A stretch of DNA of 64,000 bases from UBA8437 sp963582065 (GCA_963582065.1 CAUZRQ010000011.1:1-64000); one strand, 5' to 3'. Positions 46,696-55,988 are shown, counted from the stretch's first letter. Translations and numbers: made by a program. Notes: generated by a model from the letters alone, not told the origin.

Positions 46696-47154
46696 ATGCT
46701 GATGACCGAGAACTCTCGATCCGAACAGGACGGCCGATCTTCGCCGTTCGATCTTCTCCAGGCCGCGGCCCTGCCCTACCGGATTCGAAAGGGCCAGCTG
46801 CAGTTTTGCCTGGTCTCTGTACGCCGCGGCGCAAGCTGGACGATGCCCAAGGGGAACATCGAGCAGGGTGAGTCGGGGCCGGAATGCGCCGGACGCGAGG
46901 CGTTCGAGGAGGCCGGATTGGAGGGGCGGGTGCTGGAACCGGCCCTGTGTCGCTTCGTCGCCAGCAAGGGAAAGAAGTCGGTCGAGGTGACGGTGTGGCT
47001 GCTGGAGGTCGAGAATTCCCTGAAGAAGTGGCCCGAGAAGAAATCGCGGGCTAGGCAATGGGTCTCACCACGCAAGGCGATCCGGTTGCTGGCCCGGCCC
47101 AAGCTGGTGGCCCCGGTCATCGACGCCGTCCGACGGCTCAAGTGGATCGACTGA
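46696..47154 (+). CDS. Nudix hydrolase
   Basis: A 152-residue MutT-like hydrolase with a complete Nudix box: GNIEQGESGPECAGREAFEEAGLEG matches G-x5-E-x7-R-E-U-x-E-E-x-G-U (residues ~53-77). It resembles diadenosine-polyphosphate or 8-oxo-dGTP type enzymes. It converges on a leftward polyphosphate gene cluster with 11 bases between stops. Nudix plus SixA-type phosphatase pairs occur in nucleotide-pool cleaning, which supports that reading. A second in-frame ATG is at 46702. Confidence 0.88.
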   Translation: MLMTENSRSEQDGRSSPFDLLQAAALPYRIRKGQLQFCLVSVRRGASWTMPKGNIEQGESGPECAGREAFEEAGLEGRVLEPALCRFVASKGKKSVEVTVWLLEVENSLKKWPEKKSRARQWVSPRKAIRLLARPKLVAPVIDAVRRLKWID

Positions 47155-47165
47155 TCGAGTTCGCT

Positions 47166-48011
47166 TCAGGACTCGTCCCGCTGCGGGTCGGTGCTGCCGC
47201 CCTCGATCGAGTCGGCGATCGTGATCCCGGTGAGGTCCTCGGTGGTGGTCGGGTACTGCGGGTTGATTGTCTCGAGCGTCGAGATGATCGTGCGTGCGAT
47301 CACCGTGTTGCGAAACCACTTGCGATCGGCCGGGATGACGTGCCACGGCGCGACCTCGGTCGTGCACTTTTCGAGCACGTCCTGGTAGGCCTGCTGGTAG
47401 TCGTACCACTGGCGTCGTTTGTCGAGGTCGCCGCGTGAGAACTTCCAGTTCTTTTCCGGCCGCTGCAGCCGATCGCGAAACCGCTCGGCCTGTTCCTCCG
47501 GCGAGATGTGCAGGAAGAACTTCAGGATGGTGGTTCCCGAGGCGGCCAGCCGCGCTTCGAAGTCGTTGATCTGGTCGAACCGTTCCCGCCAGGTCGATTC
47601 GGGAACGATCCGGTCGACGCGGACCACCAGCACGTCCTCGTAATGCGACCGGTTGAAGATGCTGATCATGCCGGCCGAGGGGATCTGCTGGTGGATCCGC
47701 CAGAGGAAGTCGTGTTCTCGTTCGAGTGCGGAGGGTTCCTTGAACGAGGCGACCCGAATGCTCTGCGGGTTGACTCCTCGAAAGACCTTCCTGATCGTGC
47801 TGTCCTTGCCCCCGGCATCCATGGCCTGGAGCACGATCAGCAGCGAGCGACGGCGTTCGGCATAGAGCGCCCGTTGCCACTCGGCCAGTTGATCCCGCAA
47901 CGAATCCAGTTCCGCCTCGAATGCCTCGCGATCGCCCTCGCCGGCGGTGGGCAGGGCGTCGAGGTCGACGGGTTGGCCGGGGACCAGGCAGTGCGGGGCC
48001 GGATCGGTCAT
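47166..48011 (-). CDS. ppk2: Polyphosphate kinase 2 (polyphosphate:nucleotide phosphotransferase)
   Basis: Transfers phosphate between polyphosphate and nucleotides. The 281-residue protein has the PPK2 Walker A region QAMDAGGKDSTIRKVF near 72, GVNPQSIRVASFKEPS, Walker B-like ISIFNRSHYEDVLVVRV near 122 and a lid helix region. It fits the one-domain group that phosphorylates nucleotides (class assignment uncertain). The ATG at 48011 is used; upstream residues are basic and unlike the family. It is last of four leftward genes for polyphosphate metabolism. Confidence 0.93.
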   Translation of the reverse strand: MTDPAPHCLVPGQPVDLDALPTAGEGDREAFEAELDSLRDQLAEWQRALYAERRRSLLIVLQAMDAGGKDSTIRKVFRGVNPQSIRVASFKEPSALEREHDFLWRIHQQIPSAGMISIFNRSHYEDVLVVRVDRIVPESTWRERFDQINDFEARLAASGTTILKFFLHISPEEQAERFRDRLQRPEKNWKFSRGDLDKRRQWYDYQQAYQDVLEKCTTEVAPWHVIPADRKWFRNTVIARTIISTLETINPQYPTTTEDLTGITIADSIEGGSTDPQRDES

Positions 48012-48037
48012 TGTGTCTTCTGCTCGAGGAGGACGAA

Positions 48038-48544
48038 CTAGGCAAAGCCTTCGTCTTCGACGTCCCGCGGCCGCCACAGTTCGACGAGGTCGGCACGAGG
48101 GATCAGGGTGACGTCGAACCAGTTGTCGATCGGCAGTTCCAGCTGCGCCAGTGCCGCGGTCGACATGCGGTGATGTTCGCCGCCCAGCAGCAGGATCATC
48201 TCCTCGATTCCCGGGTTGTGTCCGACCAGCAACGCCCGCTCGGCCTCATCGGGCAACTCGCTGACGACGGTCAGCCATTCGGCGGCCGAGGCGTGGTAGA
48301 GGTCGCCGGTGGTGTGGATGTCGTGATCGTAGCCGCAGGCGTCGGCGACCAGGTTGGCGGTGCGGTGGGCACGTCGGGCGGTCGAGGTGACAACGATGTC
48401 GGGGACCAGTTCGTGGTGGCGAATCAGCCGACCCATCAACGGGGCCGCCTGCTCACCGCGACCGTTCAGGGGGCGGTCGTGGTCGCTGGCGACATCGTGA
48501 CTCCAGCTTGACTTCGCGTGGCGCAACAGGAGCAGCGTTTTCAT
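48038..48544 (-). CDS. SixA-like histidine phosphatase
   Basis: A 168-residue phosphoglycerate-mutase-fold phosphatase with the RHG-type motif LLLRHAKSSW at residues 3-12, and the second catalytic His in LLVGHNPGIEEM near 110. SixA relatives dephosphorylate phospho-His proteins, and some act with Nudix enzymes on nucleotides. Position between ppk2 and ppk1, with a Nudix gene nearby, suggests phosphate or nucleotide metabolism. The ATG at 48544 directly precedes the conserved strand. Confidence 0.88.
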   Translation of the reverse strand: MKTLLLLRHAKSSWSHDVASDHDRPLNGRGEQAAPLMGRLIRHHELVPDIVVTSTARRAHRTANLVADACGYDHDIHTTGDLYHASAAEWLTVVSELPDEAERALLVGHNPGIEEMILLLGGEHHRMSTAALAQLELPIDNWFDVTLIPRADLVELWRPRDVEDEGFA

Positions 48545-48583
48545 CACGGCTAACATCCCGGCAGAGTGTGCCGGACGATCAGG

Positions 48584-50740
48584 TCAGGTCTCGGTCGTTT
48601 CGTGTCCGGGAGCGCGGTGCGGCACAAAGCCGGTCCGATGAGACTCCTCGCTGAGCCGCATCACTTCACAGGCTTCATCATACAGCAGTTGCTGGCAGCG
48701 GCCACCGAGCGAATCATCCGTGGTCGCGGTGTCGCGGCCGTTGGCGAACCGTTCGCGTCCCGGCGGCGGGTCATAACCCCCGTCGTCACGCAACCGCCGG
48801 CCCTTGATCTGGTCGGCCAGGCAGCGTTCGAGCATCTCGACCAGCCGTTCGGAGGAGGCCGGATCGTCGATGGGCACCATCAACTCGACTCTTCGATCGA
48901 GGTTGCGTGGCATCCAGTCGGCGCTGGCGATGAAGGTCTGGCCGGCGCCGCCCCGGTGGAAGTGGAACACCCGGCTGTGTTCGAGGAACCGGTCGACGAT
49001 GCTGGTGACGGTGATGTTCTCGGAGAGCCCTTCGACCTCGGGTCTCAGGCAACAGATGCCTCGCACGTTGAGCCGGATCTCCACGCCCTCTCCACTCGCC
49101 TCGTACAGCGCTCGGATCAGCCGCGGGTCGACCAGCGAGTTCATCTTGGCGAGGATCCGTGCCGGCTGTCCCTGCCGCTTCCGCTCGGTCTCGGCCGCGA
49201 TCAACTCGAGCAGCCGGTCACGCAGCCCGATCGGAGCCGCTTCGATCAACTCGAATCGCCTCGGCTGGGTGTAGCCGGTGATGGTGTTGAAGAAGGTGGC
49301 CCCGTCGGCGCCGAGGTCGGGATCGGCGGTCAGGTAGCTGATGTCGGTGTAGAGCCGGGCGGTGTTTTCGTTGTAGTTCCCGGTGCCGAAGTGGACGTAC
49401 CGCCTGATGCCACCGGGTTCGCGTCGGACGACCAGGCAGATCTTGGCGTGGGTCTTCAGGCCGCGGATGCCGTAGATCACCTGCACCCCGGCCTGTTCGA
49501 GGCTGCGGGCCCATTCGATGTTGCGGGCCTCGTCGAAGCGGGCCTTCAATTCGACGATCACAGTCACGTGCTTGCCCAGTTCGGCCGCCCGGGCCAGCGC
49601 GCGGACGATCGGGCTGTCGCGGCTGGTGCGGTAGAGCGTCTGCTTGATCGCCAGCACGTCCGGGTCGGTCGCCGCCTCCTCGACGAACCGCACCACCGGA
49701 TCGAAGCTTTCGAACGGATGGCACAGCAGCACGCTGCGGTCGGCGAGCACTTCGAAGAGGTTTCGGCGGGGGTCGATCTGGGGGGACGCCACCGGTGGCC
49801 AGTGCGTGTCCTTGAGTTCATCGAAACCGGTCAGTTCGATCAACGGGAAGAAGCCGGTCAGGTCCAGGGGTCCGGGGATGCCGTGGATGTCGCGGTCGTC
49901 GATGTCGAATTGCTGTTTCAGGAAGCTCCGGGTCACATCGTCGGCCTCCTCGGCGATCTCCAGCCGCACGCAATGGCTCTGCTTCCTCGCCTCGAGAATC
50001 TCCTGCATTCCTTCCATCAGGTCCGATGCCTCGTCCTCGCGGAGGCTGAGATCGGCGTTGCGGGTGATCCGGAACGGCACACACTCGAGCACCTCCTCGC
50101 CGGGGAAGAACTTTCCGAGCGACCAGGCGAGCACGTCTTCGAGCAGTATGTAGGCGTAGCCGCCGTCGGAGGGCAGGGTGAGCATGCGTGGGCAGGTGCG
50201 ACCGCAGGGAATCCAGGCGAAGCGGGGCGAACCGTCGTCGGCGTCACCGAGGCGGACCGAGAGGCACAGCGGACCACATGGCAGCAGCGGACAGTCCTGG
50301 TCGTCGTCGACCGCCATCGGGGTCAGCACCGAGTAGATCTCGCCGTCGACGATCTGTCCGAGCACGGTTTCCTGGGACGGGTCGATCGAATCGGGACGCA
50401 CCCGGCGGATGCCCTCGGCGGCCAGGGCCGGCTCCAGTTCGTCACGGAATCGGGCGTACTGGTCGGCCACCATCTTCTGGATCCGCTCGTTGATCATGTC
50501 GAGCTGTTCGGCAGCGGTCAGCCCGGCAGCGTCTCGACCCACGTGTCCCTCGCGGTGAACCAGCTGCAGCCCGCCGACCCGCACCATGAAGAACTCGTCG
50601 AGGTTCGAGGCGGTGATCGCCAGGAACTTGAGCCGTTCGAGCAGCGGGTGGCCCGTGTCGCCCGACTCGTCGAGCACCCGCTGGTTGAATTCCAGCCAGC
50701 TGAGCTCGCGGTTGATGAACTGGTCGTTGTGAGCGGTCAT
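48584..50740 (-). CDS. ppk1: Polyphosphate kinase 1
   Basis: Reversibly polymerises the gamma-phosphate of ATP into polyphosphate. The 718-residue protein is full length. It has the N-terminal INRELSWLEFNQRVLDE, then the PLD-fold catalytic half with LCHPFESFDPVVRFVEEA near 338, GLKTHAKICLVVRRE near 430 carrying the phosphorylated His, and SADWMPRNLDRRVELM near 585. The start is 30 bases downstream of ppx. It is divergent from nothing; the whole block runs leftward from ppx. Confidence 0.97.
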   Translation of the reverse strand: MTAHNDQFINRELSWLEFNQRVLDESGDTGHPLLERLKFLAITASNLDEFFMVRVGGLQLVHREGHVGRDAAGLTAAEQLDMINERIQKMVADQYARFRDELEPALAAEGIRRVRPDSIDPSQETVLGQIVDGEIYSVLTPMAVDDDQDCPLLPCGPLCLSVRLGDADDGSPRFAWIPCGRTCPRMLTLPSDGGYAYILLEDVLAWSLGKFFPGEEVLECVPFRITRNADLSLREDEASDLMEGMQEILEARKQSHCVRLEIAEEADDVTRSFLKQQFDIDDRDIHGIPGPLDLTGFFPLIELTGFDELKDTHWPPVASPQIDPRRNLFEVLADRSVLLCHPFESFDPVVRFVEEAATDPDVLAIKQTLYRTSRDSPIVRALARAAELGKHVTVIVELKARFDEARNIEWARSLEQAGVQVIYGIRGLKTHAKICLVVRREPGGIRRYVHFGTGNYNENTARLYTDISYLTADPDLGADGATFFNTITGYTQPRRFELIEAAPIGLRDRLLELIAAETERKRQGQPARILAKMNSLVDPRLIRALYEASGEGVEIRLNVRGICCLRPEVEGLSENITVTSIVDRFLEHSRVFHFHRGGAGQTFIASADWMPRNLDRRVELMVPIDDPASSERLVEMLERCLADQIKGRRLRDDGGYDPPPGRERFANGRDTATTDDSLGGRCQQLLYDEACEVMRLSEESHRTGFVPHRAPGHETTET

Positions 50741-50770
50741 GAGAAACGGCCGGGGGGTGCCCGATGCGGG

Positions 50771-52375
50771 TCAGTGGGTGGGTCCATCCTGGTCGGCCTG
50801 GCGGAGCAGGACGGACATGCCGAAGATCTGCTCGAAGAGCAGGCCGTTGCGGTTGAGTGCGAGTTGTTCGACCGAGAGGTCATCGACGCCGGGGATGGCG
50901 ATCACCAGCTTGCCCTCGGTCTTGTGGCAGGCGAACTCCGAGATGTGTCCGCTTCGCGAGGAATCGAGGCCGGTGGCCACTCGCAGCAGCGCGGCCAGCT
51001 TGGTGACGGCGATCCGCTGGTCGCGATCGAGCTTGGAGTAGCCCAGGTGAGTCGGCTTGGGCGTGGCACCACGGTGGTACCGGGCGACCAGGGCCACCAG
51101 CAGCATGTCGGTGCGGGTCAGCCCGAACAGGTCGCTTTGCTGGATCAGGTACATCGAGTGCTTGTGCAGGCTGCGACTGGAGACGAACCCGCCGATTTCG
51201 TGGAGCAATGCGGCAGTGTGCAGCAGAATGCAGAAGCGTGGATCCAGCTGGTGGTCGTCGGCGAGTTGCTCGAAGAGCCGCTTGGCGAGATCGGCGACGT
51301 GCTGGGCGTGCGGTTGGTCGAACTGGTACTTGCGGCCGAGGTCGAGTGCCGAGCGGGTGATCTGCCGGGCGAAGTCGTCGCTCCATCCGTCCTCGGTCGC
51401 CATCTCGCGCAACAGTCCGTCACGCAGGTTGACGTTTCCGACGTAAAGCCGGTCGCGGTCGAAGGTCCTGGCCAGCTCGACGTAGCACAACAACGCCGGT
51501 CCCAGCACCGCGGCGTCGGGGTAGCTGACCTGAAAGCGGCGGACGATGTCGTCGACGGAGAGTTCCAGGATCTCGTCGCACAGCGCCGCGATCCCCTCGA
51601 CCTCCAGGCACACCAGCTCGTCGCGACTCCAGTCGGGCAACAGCTGGTGGGCGGCGAAACGGATGTCGCCTCCCAACGCGACCACCTCCGCCGGGGCCTC
51701 CCTGGGCACGTCGGTTCGGACCCGGTCCATGCTGCGGCGGACCTCCGACCTCATCAACTCGACCAGCGAACCCCTGGGCGCTCCTTCGAGCGATTCTCGA
51801 AGTCGCTGGGAGCCGAGCTGGTAGGTGTTCGAGTAGATCACGTCACCGGACTGGACCAGCAGGATCTTGGTGCTTCCGCCACCGATCTCGGTCACGATCG
51901 ACTGCGCGTCGGTCAACGCCGGGTGGTTCTCGATCATCGGCTGCACGCTGAGATAGGTGATCCGGTTCACCTCCGCCTCGTCGATCGCCTCGATCTCCAT
52001 TCCCGTCGCCACGTAGACGCGGTCCAAAAACGACATCCGGTTGGTCGCCTCGCGGACCGCGCTGGTGGCCACCACGCGGACCTGTTCGGCTCGCGTGATG
52101 TCGTACTCGGCCAACAACTGCCGGTAACTCCGCAGCACCGCCACGCACCCCTCGGTCGTCCGTCGCCGGATGCGGCCGCGGGTGTAGGTGTCGTGGCCGA
52201 GGTCAACGTCCTGGGAGAGCGATTCGAGCAGGCGGATCGAGCCGTCGCTGACGATTTCGCCGATCGCCATCCGGATCGAGGACGACCCGATGTCGATCAC
52301 CGCAACCGATCGAGTCAGCGGCGGGGCACCGGGATTTCGGTGCGAATTGTGGATGGTGGTCAGGCGGTCGGGCAT
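50771..52375 (-). CDS. ppx: Exopolyphosphatase / pppGpp phosphohydrolase with HD domain
   Basis: A 534-residue Ppx/GppA-type enzyme releasing phosphate from polyphosphate, possibly also hydrolysing pppGpp. The ASKHA-fold half shows AVIDIGSSSIRMAIGEI near 25 and TEIGGGSTKILLVQSG near 160. The C-terminal half is an HD-type helical domain with LLHTAALLHEIGGFVSS near 385 and LVARYHRGATPK near 435. It is first in the leftward ppx-ppk1-sixA-ppk2 set, so synthesis and breakdown enzymes are co-encoded. Confidence 0.92.
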   Translation of the reverse strand: MPDRLTTIHNSHRNPGAPPLTRSVAVIDIGSSSIRMAIGEIVSDGSIRLLESLSQDVDLGHDTYTRGRIRRRTTEGCVAVLRSYRQLLAEYDITRAEQVRVVATSAVREATNRMSFLDRVYVATGMEIEAIDEAEVNRITYLSVQPMIENHPALTDAQSIVTEIGGGSTKILLVQSGDVIYSNTYQLGSQRLRESLEGAPRGSLVELMRSEVRRSMDRVRTDVPREAPAEVVALGGDIRFAAHQLLPDWSRDELVCLEVEGIAALCDEILELSVDDIVRRFQVSYPDAAVLGPALLCYVELARTFDRDRLYVGNVNLRDGLLREMATEDGWSDDFARQITRSALDLGRKYQFDQPHAQHVADLAKRLFEQLADDHQLDPRFCILLHTAALLHEIGGFVSSRSLHKHSMYLIQQSDLFGLTRTDMLLVALVARYHRGATPKPTHLGYSKLDRDQRIAVTKLAALLRVATGLDSSRSGHISEFACHKTEGKLVIAIPGVDDLSVEQLALNRNGLLFEQIFGMSVLLRQADQDGPTH

Positions 52376-52547
52376 GAAACAGAGCGGGTCGAATGTTGAG
52401 AGAAGAACGGATCGGAGAGAACCGGTGGGCCAACTGCGACTGTGGGCAAAACGGCCGAAACGGTCCAGTGCAGGGCACCAGTCTGTTTACTAGCCGGTGA
52501 GGGGGGGCCCGTGGAAGAGACAAAACCGTTCGCCGGACGCAGGCGGA

Positions 52548-53546
52548 TCAGGCGGCCCGCGTCGTGTTGTTGACGATTTCGGTTTCGGCCCATGCGGCGG
52601 CACCCAGCACACTGGCGTTGTCGCCGAGTTCGGCAGTGACCACCTGGTAGGAGTCGCGGTACGACTCGAGCAGGTTCTTGTGGCAGCTGCCCGAGACCGC
52701 GTCGCGGAACAGGTCGGGCATCGCCTCGACCAGCCCACCGCCCAGCACGATTGTGTCGGGAGCCAGCAGGTGGACCAATCCGGCGGCTGCCACCCCGATC
52801 CACTCGGCCGATTCGCGGACGATTTCCTCGATCACCGTGTCCCCGCTGTCAATCGCGGCACTCAACGCTCCGCTGCGGATCGTCGCCACCTCGGTGCCGA
52901 CGTGTTCGGCCAGGTGAGGTGCGTGACCGCGGTAGGCGGCCTGGGCGGCGGCCGCGGCGATCGCCAGGCGGCTGGAGACGTGTTCGAGGGTGTGGCAGCG
53001 GCCGTTGCCTCGGGCCGGAGCACCGGGGTTGATGGGGAAGTGTCCGATCTCCATGCAGGTGATCCCGTTGCCCCGCAGGATGCGGCCCTCGTAGACACAG
53101 CCGCCCCCGATGCCGGTGCCGGGGAAGATGCCCACCACGCAGCGACTGCCCCGCGCCGCACCGAAGCGGTACTCGCCGTAAACACCCGCGTCGACGTCGT
53201 TGACCACCAGCACCGGGCAGTCCATCTTTTCGGTCAGCCAGTCGCCGACCTGCACGTCGCGCCAACCCAGGTTGATCGCCTCGCGCACCAGCCCGGTGGT
53301 CATGTCGACTGCGCCGGGACAGCCGATGCCGATGCCGCGGATCGCCGTTCGGTCCAGGCCGGCCTCGGTCAACGCTCCGTCGATCGTCTTGACGATCCGC
53401 TTGAGGTTCTTCTTGGGCGAGACGGAGTTGAGCGTCGACTTGCGGTCACGGCCGATCACCTCGAACGACGAATCGAAGACGCTGGCCAGCATCTTTGTGC
53501 CGCCCAGGTCAAAGCCCACCCACACTCCGTCGCGTCGCTGCGTCAT
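52548..53546 (-). CDS. ROK-family sugar kinase (glucokinase-like)
   Basis: A 332-residue ROK kinase with the phosphate loop GFDLGGTKM near 12, GIGIGCPGAVD near 75, FPGTGIGGGCVYEGR near 140 and catalytic-Asp region VVNDVDAGVYGE near 115. It probably phosphorylates glucose or another hexose with ATP. Odd point: the ROK zinc motif C-x-C-G-x2-G-C-x-E is reduced to RGNGRCHTLEH, keeping only one Cys (and the preceding His is also altered). The ATG at 53546 begins the kinase; the open frame upstream runs into the tRNA gene and is spurious. Confidence 0.9.
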   Translation of the reverse strand: MTQRRDGVWVGFDLGGTKMLASVFDSSFEVIGRDRKSTLNSVSPKKNLKRIVKTIDGALTEAGLDRTAIRGIGIGCPGAVDMTTGLVREAINLGWRDVQVGDWLTEKMDCPVLVVNDVDAGVYGEYRFGAARGSRCVVGIFPGTGIGGGCVYEGRILRGNGITCMEIGHFPINPGAPARGNGRCHTLEHVSSRLAIAAAAAQAAYRGHAPHLAEHVGTEVATIRSGALSAAIDSGDTVIEEIVRESAEWIGVAAAGLVHLLAPDTIVLGGGLVEAMPDLFRDAVSGSCHKNLLESYRDSYQVVTAELGDNASVLGAAAWAETEIVNNTTRAA

Positions 53547-53668
53547 TCCACATCCCGGTTGACCGGTTTGGATTGCCTGCAGCCAGCATATCCGCCCCGG
53601 ATCGGCGACGCGAGATCGATGTGGTGGTCGACCGGGCGGAATGCCGGCGATCGGTGAACGAAAAAAAG

Positions 53669-53757
53669 CGGAGAGGGCGGGATTCGAACCCGCGGTCCCG
53701 GTTTCCCGAGACACGGCATTTCCAGTGCCGCACATTCGGCCACTCTGTCACCTCTCC
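53669..53757 (-). tRNA. tRNA-Ser (GGA anticodon)
   Basis: An 89-base class II tRNA. The acceptor strands GGAGAGG and CCTCTCC (53757-53751 and 53676-53670) pair perfectly, with G as discriminator and no encoded CCA. The anticodon stem CGGCA/TGCCG encloses loop CTGGAAA, giving GGA. A long variable arm (CTCGGGAAACCGGG) and T-arm GCGGGTTCGAATCCCGC follow. A run of seven Ts begins two bases after the 3' end and may terminate transcription. Confidence 0.95.
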
Positions 53758-53903
53758 GAAAGTCGGCCGATTCTCGCATTCGGCTACAGGGGGTTCAATG
53801 GCAGCGGATGTGGTCGGGCCTCTGTCGTCTCGGTCGAAACTCGCTCTCCGTGGTGACCCACCCACTGGCCGATTACGATGGCCACCCCCGCAGGAGACCG
53901 ACT

Positions 53904-55028
53904 ATGAGCGATACGGGACTGGTGGCGGCGTTCACCGGAGTGCGACGGCCGTTCGCGTTGCTGGAATTTCCCGTGCCCGAGGCCGAGCCGGGGGCCGCCG
54001 TCGTGCGGATCACCATGGCCAATGTCTGCGGCAGCGACCTGCACATCTGGCGGGGCACCTACGACGTTTCCAGCGGCAACAGCGAGCCGTTCTGCCTGTC
54101 GATCGGGCACGAGATGACCGGCGTGGTGCACGAACTCGGCGATGGCTTCACCACCGACTCGGCCGGAGACCCCCTGGCCGTCGGTGACCGCGTGGTCTTC
54201 CAGTACTTCGTCGGTTGCGGCGAGTGCCGCAGTTGCCTGCGCGACACGACCCCGCGCTGTCCGGAGGGACTCAAGTACCGTTTCCCGCCCGACCAGTATC
54301 CCCACTTCACCGCCGCCTACGGCCAGTACTACTACCTGCGTCCCGGGCAGGCCGTCTTCAAGGTGCCCGACAACGTGCCCGACGCACTGGCCGGCCCGGC
54401 CAACTGCGCCCTGGCCCAGGTCATCGATGGGCTCGAACGGGGCCACGCCGGGCCGGGCGACCGCCTGGTCATCCAGGGAGCCGGCGGGCTGGGGCTCAAC
54501 GCCATCGCCGTGGCCCGGGAACGCGGCGTCAGCCAGGTGATCGTCATCGACGGCATCCAGAGCCGCCTGGAGCTGGCGCTGGATTTCGGTGCCGACCAGG
54601 TGATCGACCTCGACGAGTATCCCGCGGCCGAGGACCGGGTGCGGCGGGTGTTCGAGCTGACCGAGGGCGACGGGGCCGACCTGGTGATGGAACTGGTCGG
54701 ATCGGCGGAGGTCCTGCCCGAGGCGATCGGGATGCTGGCTCACGGCGGGACGTTGCTCGAGATCGGCAATATCAACCAGGGCCGGACCGTCAACATCGAC
54801 CCCTCGCAACTGGTCCACGGCGGCAAGACGATCATGGGAATGATGTGGTACCGTCCCGAGAGTCTCCGGTCGGCACTGCAGCTGCTCTCCGAATCGGCCA
54901 CCAAGTACCCCTTCGACCGGATCCTCTCTCACAGTTATCCGCTGACGGAGGTCGACCAGGCCTTCGCCGACCAGGACAGCGGGGCCGTCCAGCGGGCGGC
55001 GTTGTTGCCGTGGGGCGAGGACTCATGA
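53904..55028 (+). CDS. Zinc-dependent medium-chain dehydrogenase
   Basis: A 374-residue MDR-family alcohol/polyol dehydrogenase. Catalytic-zinc ligands are in NVCGSDLHIWRG near 37 and IGHEMTGVV near 68. The structural-zinc cysteines are in GCGECRSCLRDTTPRC near 105, and the Rossmann motif is GAGGLGLNAIAVA near 192. Substrate unknown. It has a good ribosome-binding site (GCAGGAG 8 bases upstream). It overlaps the next dehydrogenase gene by four bases, so the two probably act in one oxidation route. Confidence 0.88.
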   Translation: MSDTGLVAAFTGVRRPFALLEFPVPEAEPGAAVVRITMANVCGSDLHIWRGTYDVSSGNSEPFCLSIGHEMTGVVHELGDGFTTDSAGDPLAVGDRVVFQYFVGCGECRSCLRDTTPRCPEGLKYRFPPDQYPHFTAAYGQYYYLRPGQAVFKVPDNVPDALAGPANCALAQVIDGLERGHAGPGDRLVIQGAGGLGLNAIAVARERGVSQVIVIDGIQSRLELALDFGADQVIDLDEYPAAEDRVRRVFELTEGDGADLVMELVGSAEVLPEAIGMLAHGGTLLEIGNINQGRTVNIDPSQLVHGGKTIMGMMWYRPESLRSALQLLSESATKYPFDRILSHSYPLTEVDQAFADQDSGAVQRAALLPWGEDS

Positions 55029-55987
55029 AAGCGGTGGTGCTGGAGGAGACCGGTCCGCGGCTGGTGGCCGACTGTCCCGAGCCGACCGCCGTCGAGGGCG
55101 AGGTGGCCGTCGACGTGATCGAGGCGGGGATCTGTGAAACCGACCTGCAGCTGGTGGCCGGATACATGGGCTACCGCGGAGTGCTGGGCCACGAGTTCGT
55201 CGGGGTGGCACGGACGGGTCGGCTGGCCGGGCGGCGGGTGGTCGGGGAGATCAACTGCAGCTGCGGCACCTGCGACCTGTGCGAGAGCGGGCTGGGCAAC
55301 CACTGTCCACAGCGGACCGTGCTGGGGATCCTGGGGCGTGACGGGGCATTTGCCGAAACGCTGGTGTTGCCCGAGGCGAACCTGCACCAGGTGCCCGACG
55401 CAATGGCCGACCGGGTGGCGGTGTTCGCCGAACCGGTCGCCGCCGCCCTGCAGGTGCTCGAACAGGTCGACATCACCGGAGCCGAATCGGTGACGGTGCT
55501 GGGCGACGGACGGCTCGGCAACCTCTGTGCCCAGGTCCTTGCCTCGACCGGCTGCCGGGTCCGGGTCGTCGGCAAGCACGACGCGAAGCTGGCCATTCTC
55601 GGGGAACTCGGAATCGCAACCTGTCGGCTCGAGACCGTTTCGGACGACCGGGCCGCCGACCTGGTCGTCGATGCCACCGGTTCGGCCAGCGGCCTGCCGA
55701 CGGCTCTCGGGCTGGTCCGTCCCCGCGGCACCGTGGTGCTCAAGACGACCATCGCCGGACAGCAGACGCTGGAATTGGCACCGGTGGTGATCGACGAGGT
55801 GACCGTGATTGGATCGCGGTGCGGGCCGTTCGACAAGGCGCTGGTGGCGCTGGAAGCCGGCACGATCGACGTTTCCCCGCTGGTTTCGGATGTCGTCGAC
55901 CTCGACGACGCCGTCGAGGCCCTGGGGCGGGTCCGGGACGAGCGGGAGCTGGTCAAGGTCGTGTTGTCGGTCGGGAGCGGATATTGA
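55025..55987 (+). CDS. Zinc-dependent dehydrogenase-like protein
   Basis: A 320-residue MDR-family protein. Catalytic-zinc residues are in AGICETDLQLVAG near 38 and LGHEFVGVA near 57. The structural-zinc cysteines are in CSCGTCDLCESGLGNHC near 79. The nucleotide-binding loop is degenerate (LGDGRLGNLCAQVL near 159, Gly-Asp-Gly-x-Leu-Gly). It starts in the stop codon of the previous dehydrogenase gene (ATGA). A terminator-like hairpin follows its stop. Confidence 0.86.
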   Translation: MKAVVLEETGPRLVADCPEPTAVEGEVAVDVIEAGICETDLQLVAGYMGYRGVLGHEFVGVARTGRLAGRRVVGEINCSCGTCDLCESGLGNHCPQRTVLGILGRDGAFAETLVLPEANLHQVPDAMADRVAVFAEPVAAALQVLEQVDITGAESVTVLGDGRLGNLCAQVLASTGCRVRVVGKHDAKLAILGELGIATCRLETVSDDRAADLVVDATGSASGLPTALGLVRPRGTVVLKTTIAGQQTLELAPVVIDEVTVIGSRCGPFDKALVALEAGTIDVSPLVSDVVDLDDAVEALGRVRDERELVKVVLSVGSGY

Positions 55988-55988
55988 G

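Noticed and set aside
48566..52399. A 1277-codon open frame on the plus strand opposite ppk1 and ppx.
   Set aside because: It is the antisense shadow of two clearly conserved minus-strand genes; its translation is His/Gln/Val-rich with no recognisable domain.
53547..53735. An upstream extension of the ROK kinase frame.
   Set aside because: It reads through the intergenic region into the tRNA-Ser gene and gives residues unlike the family.
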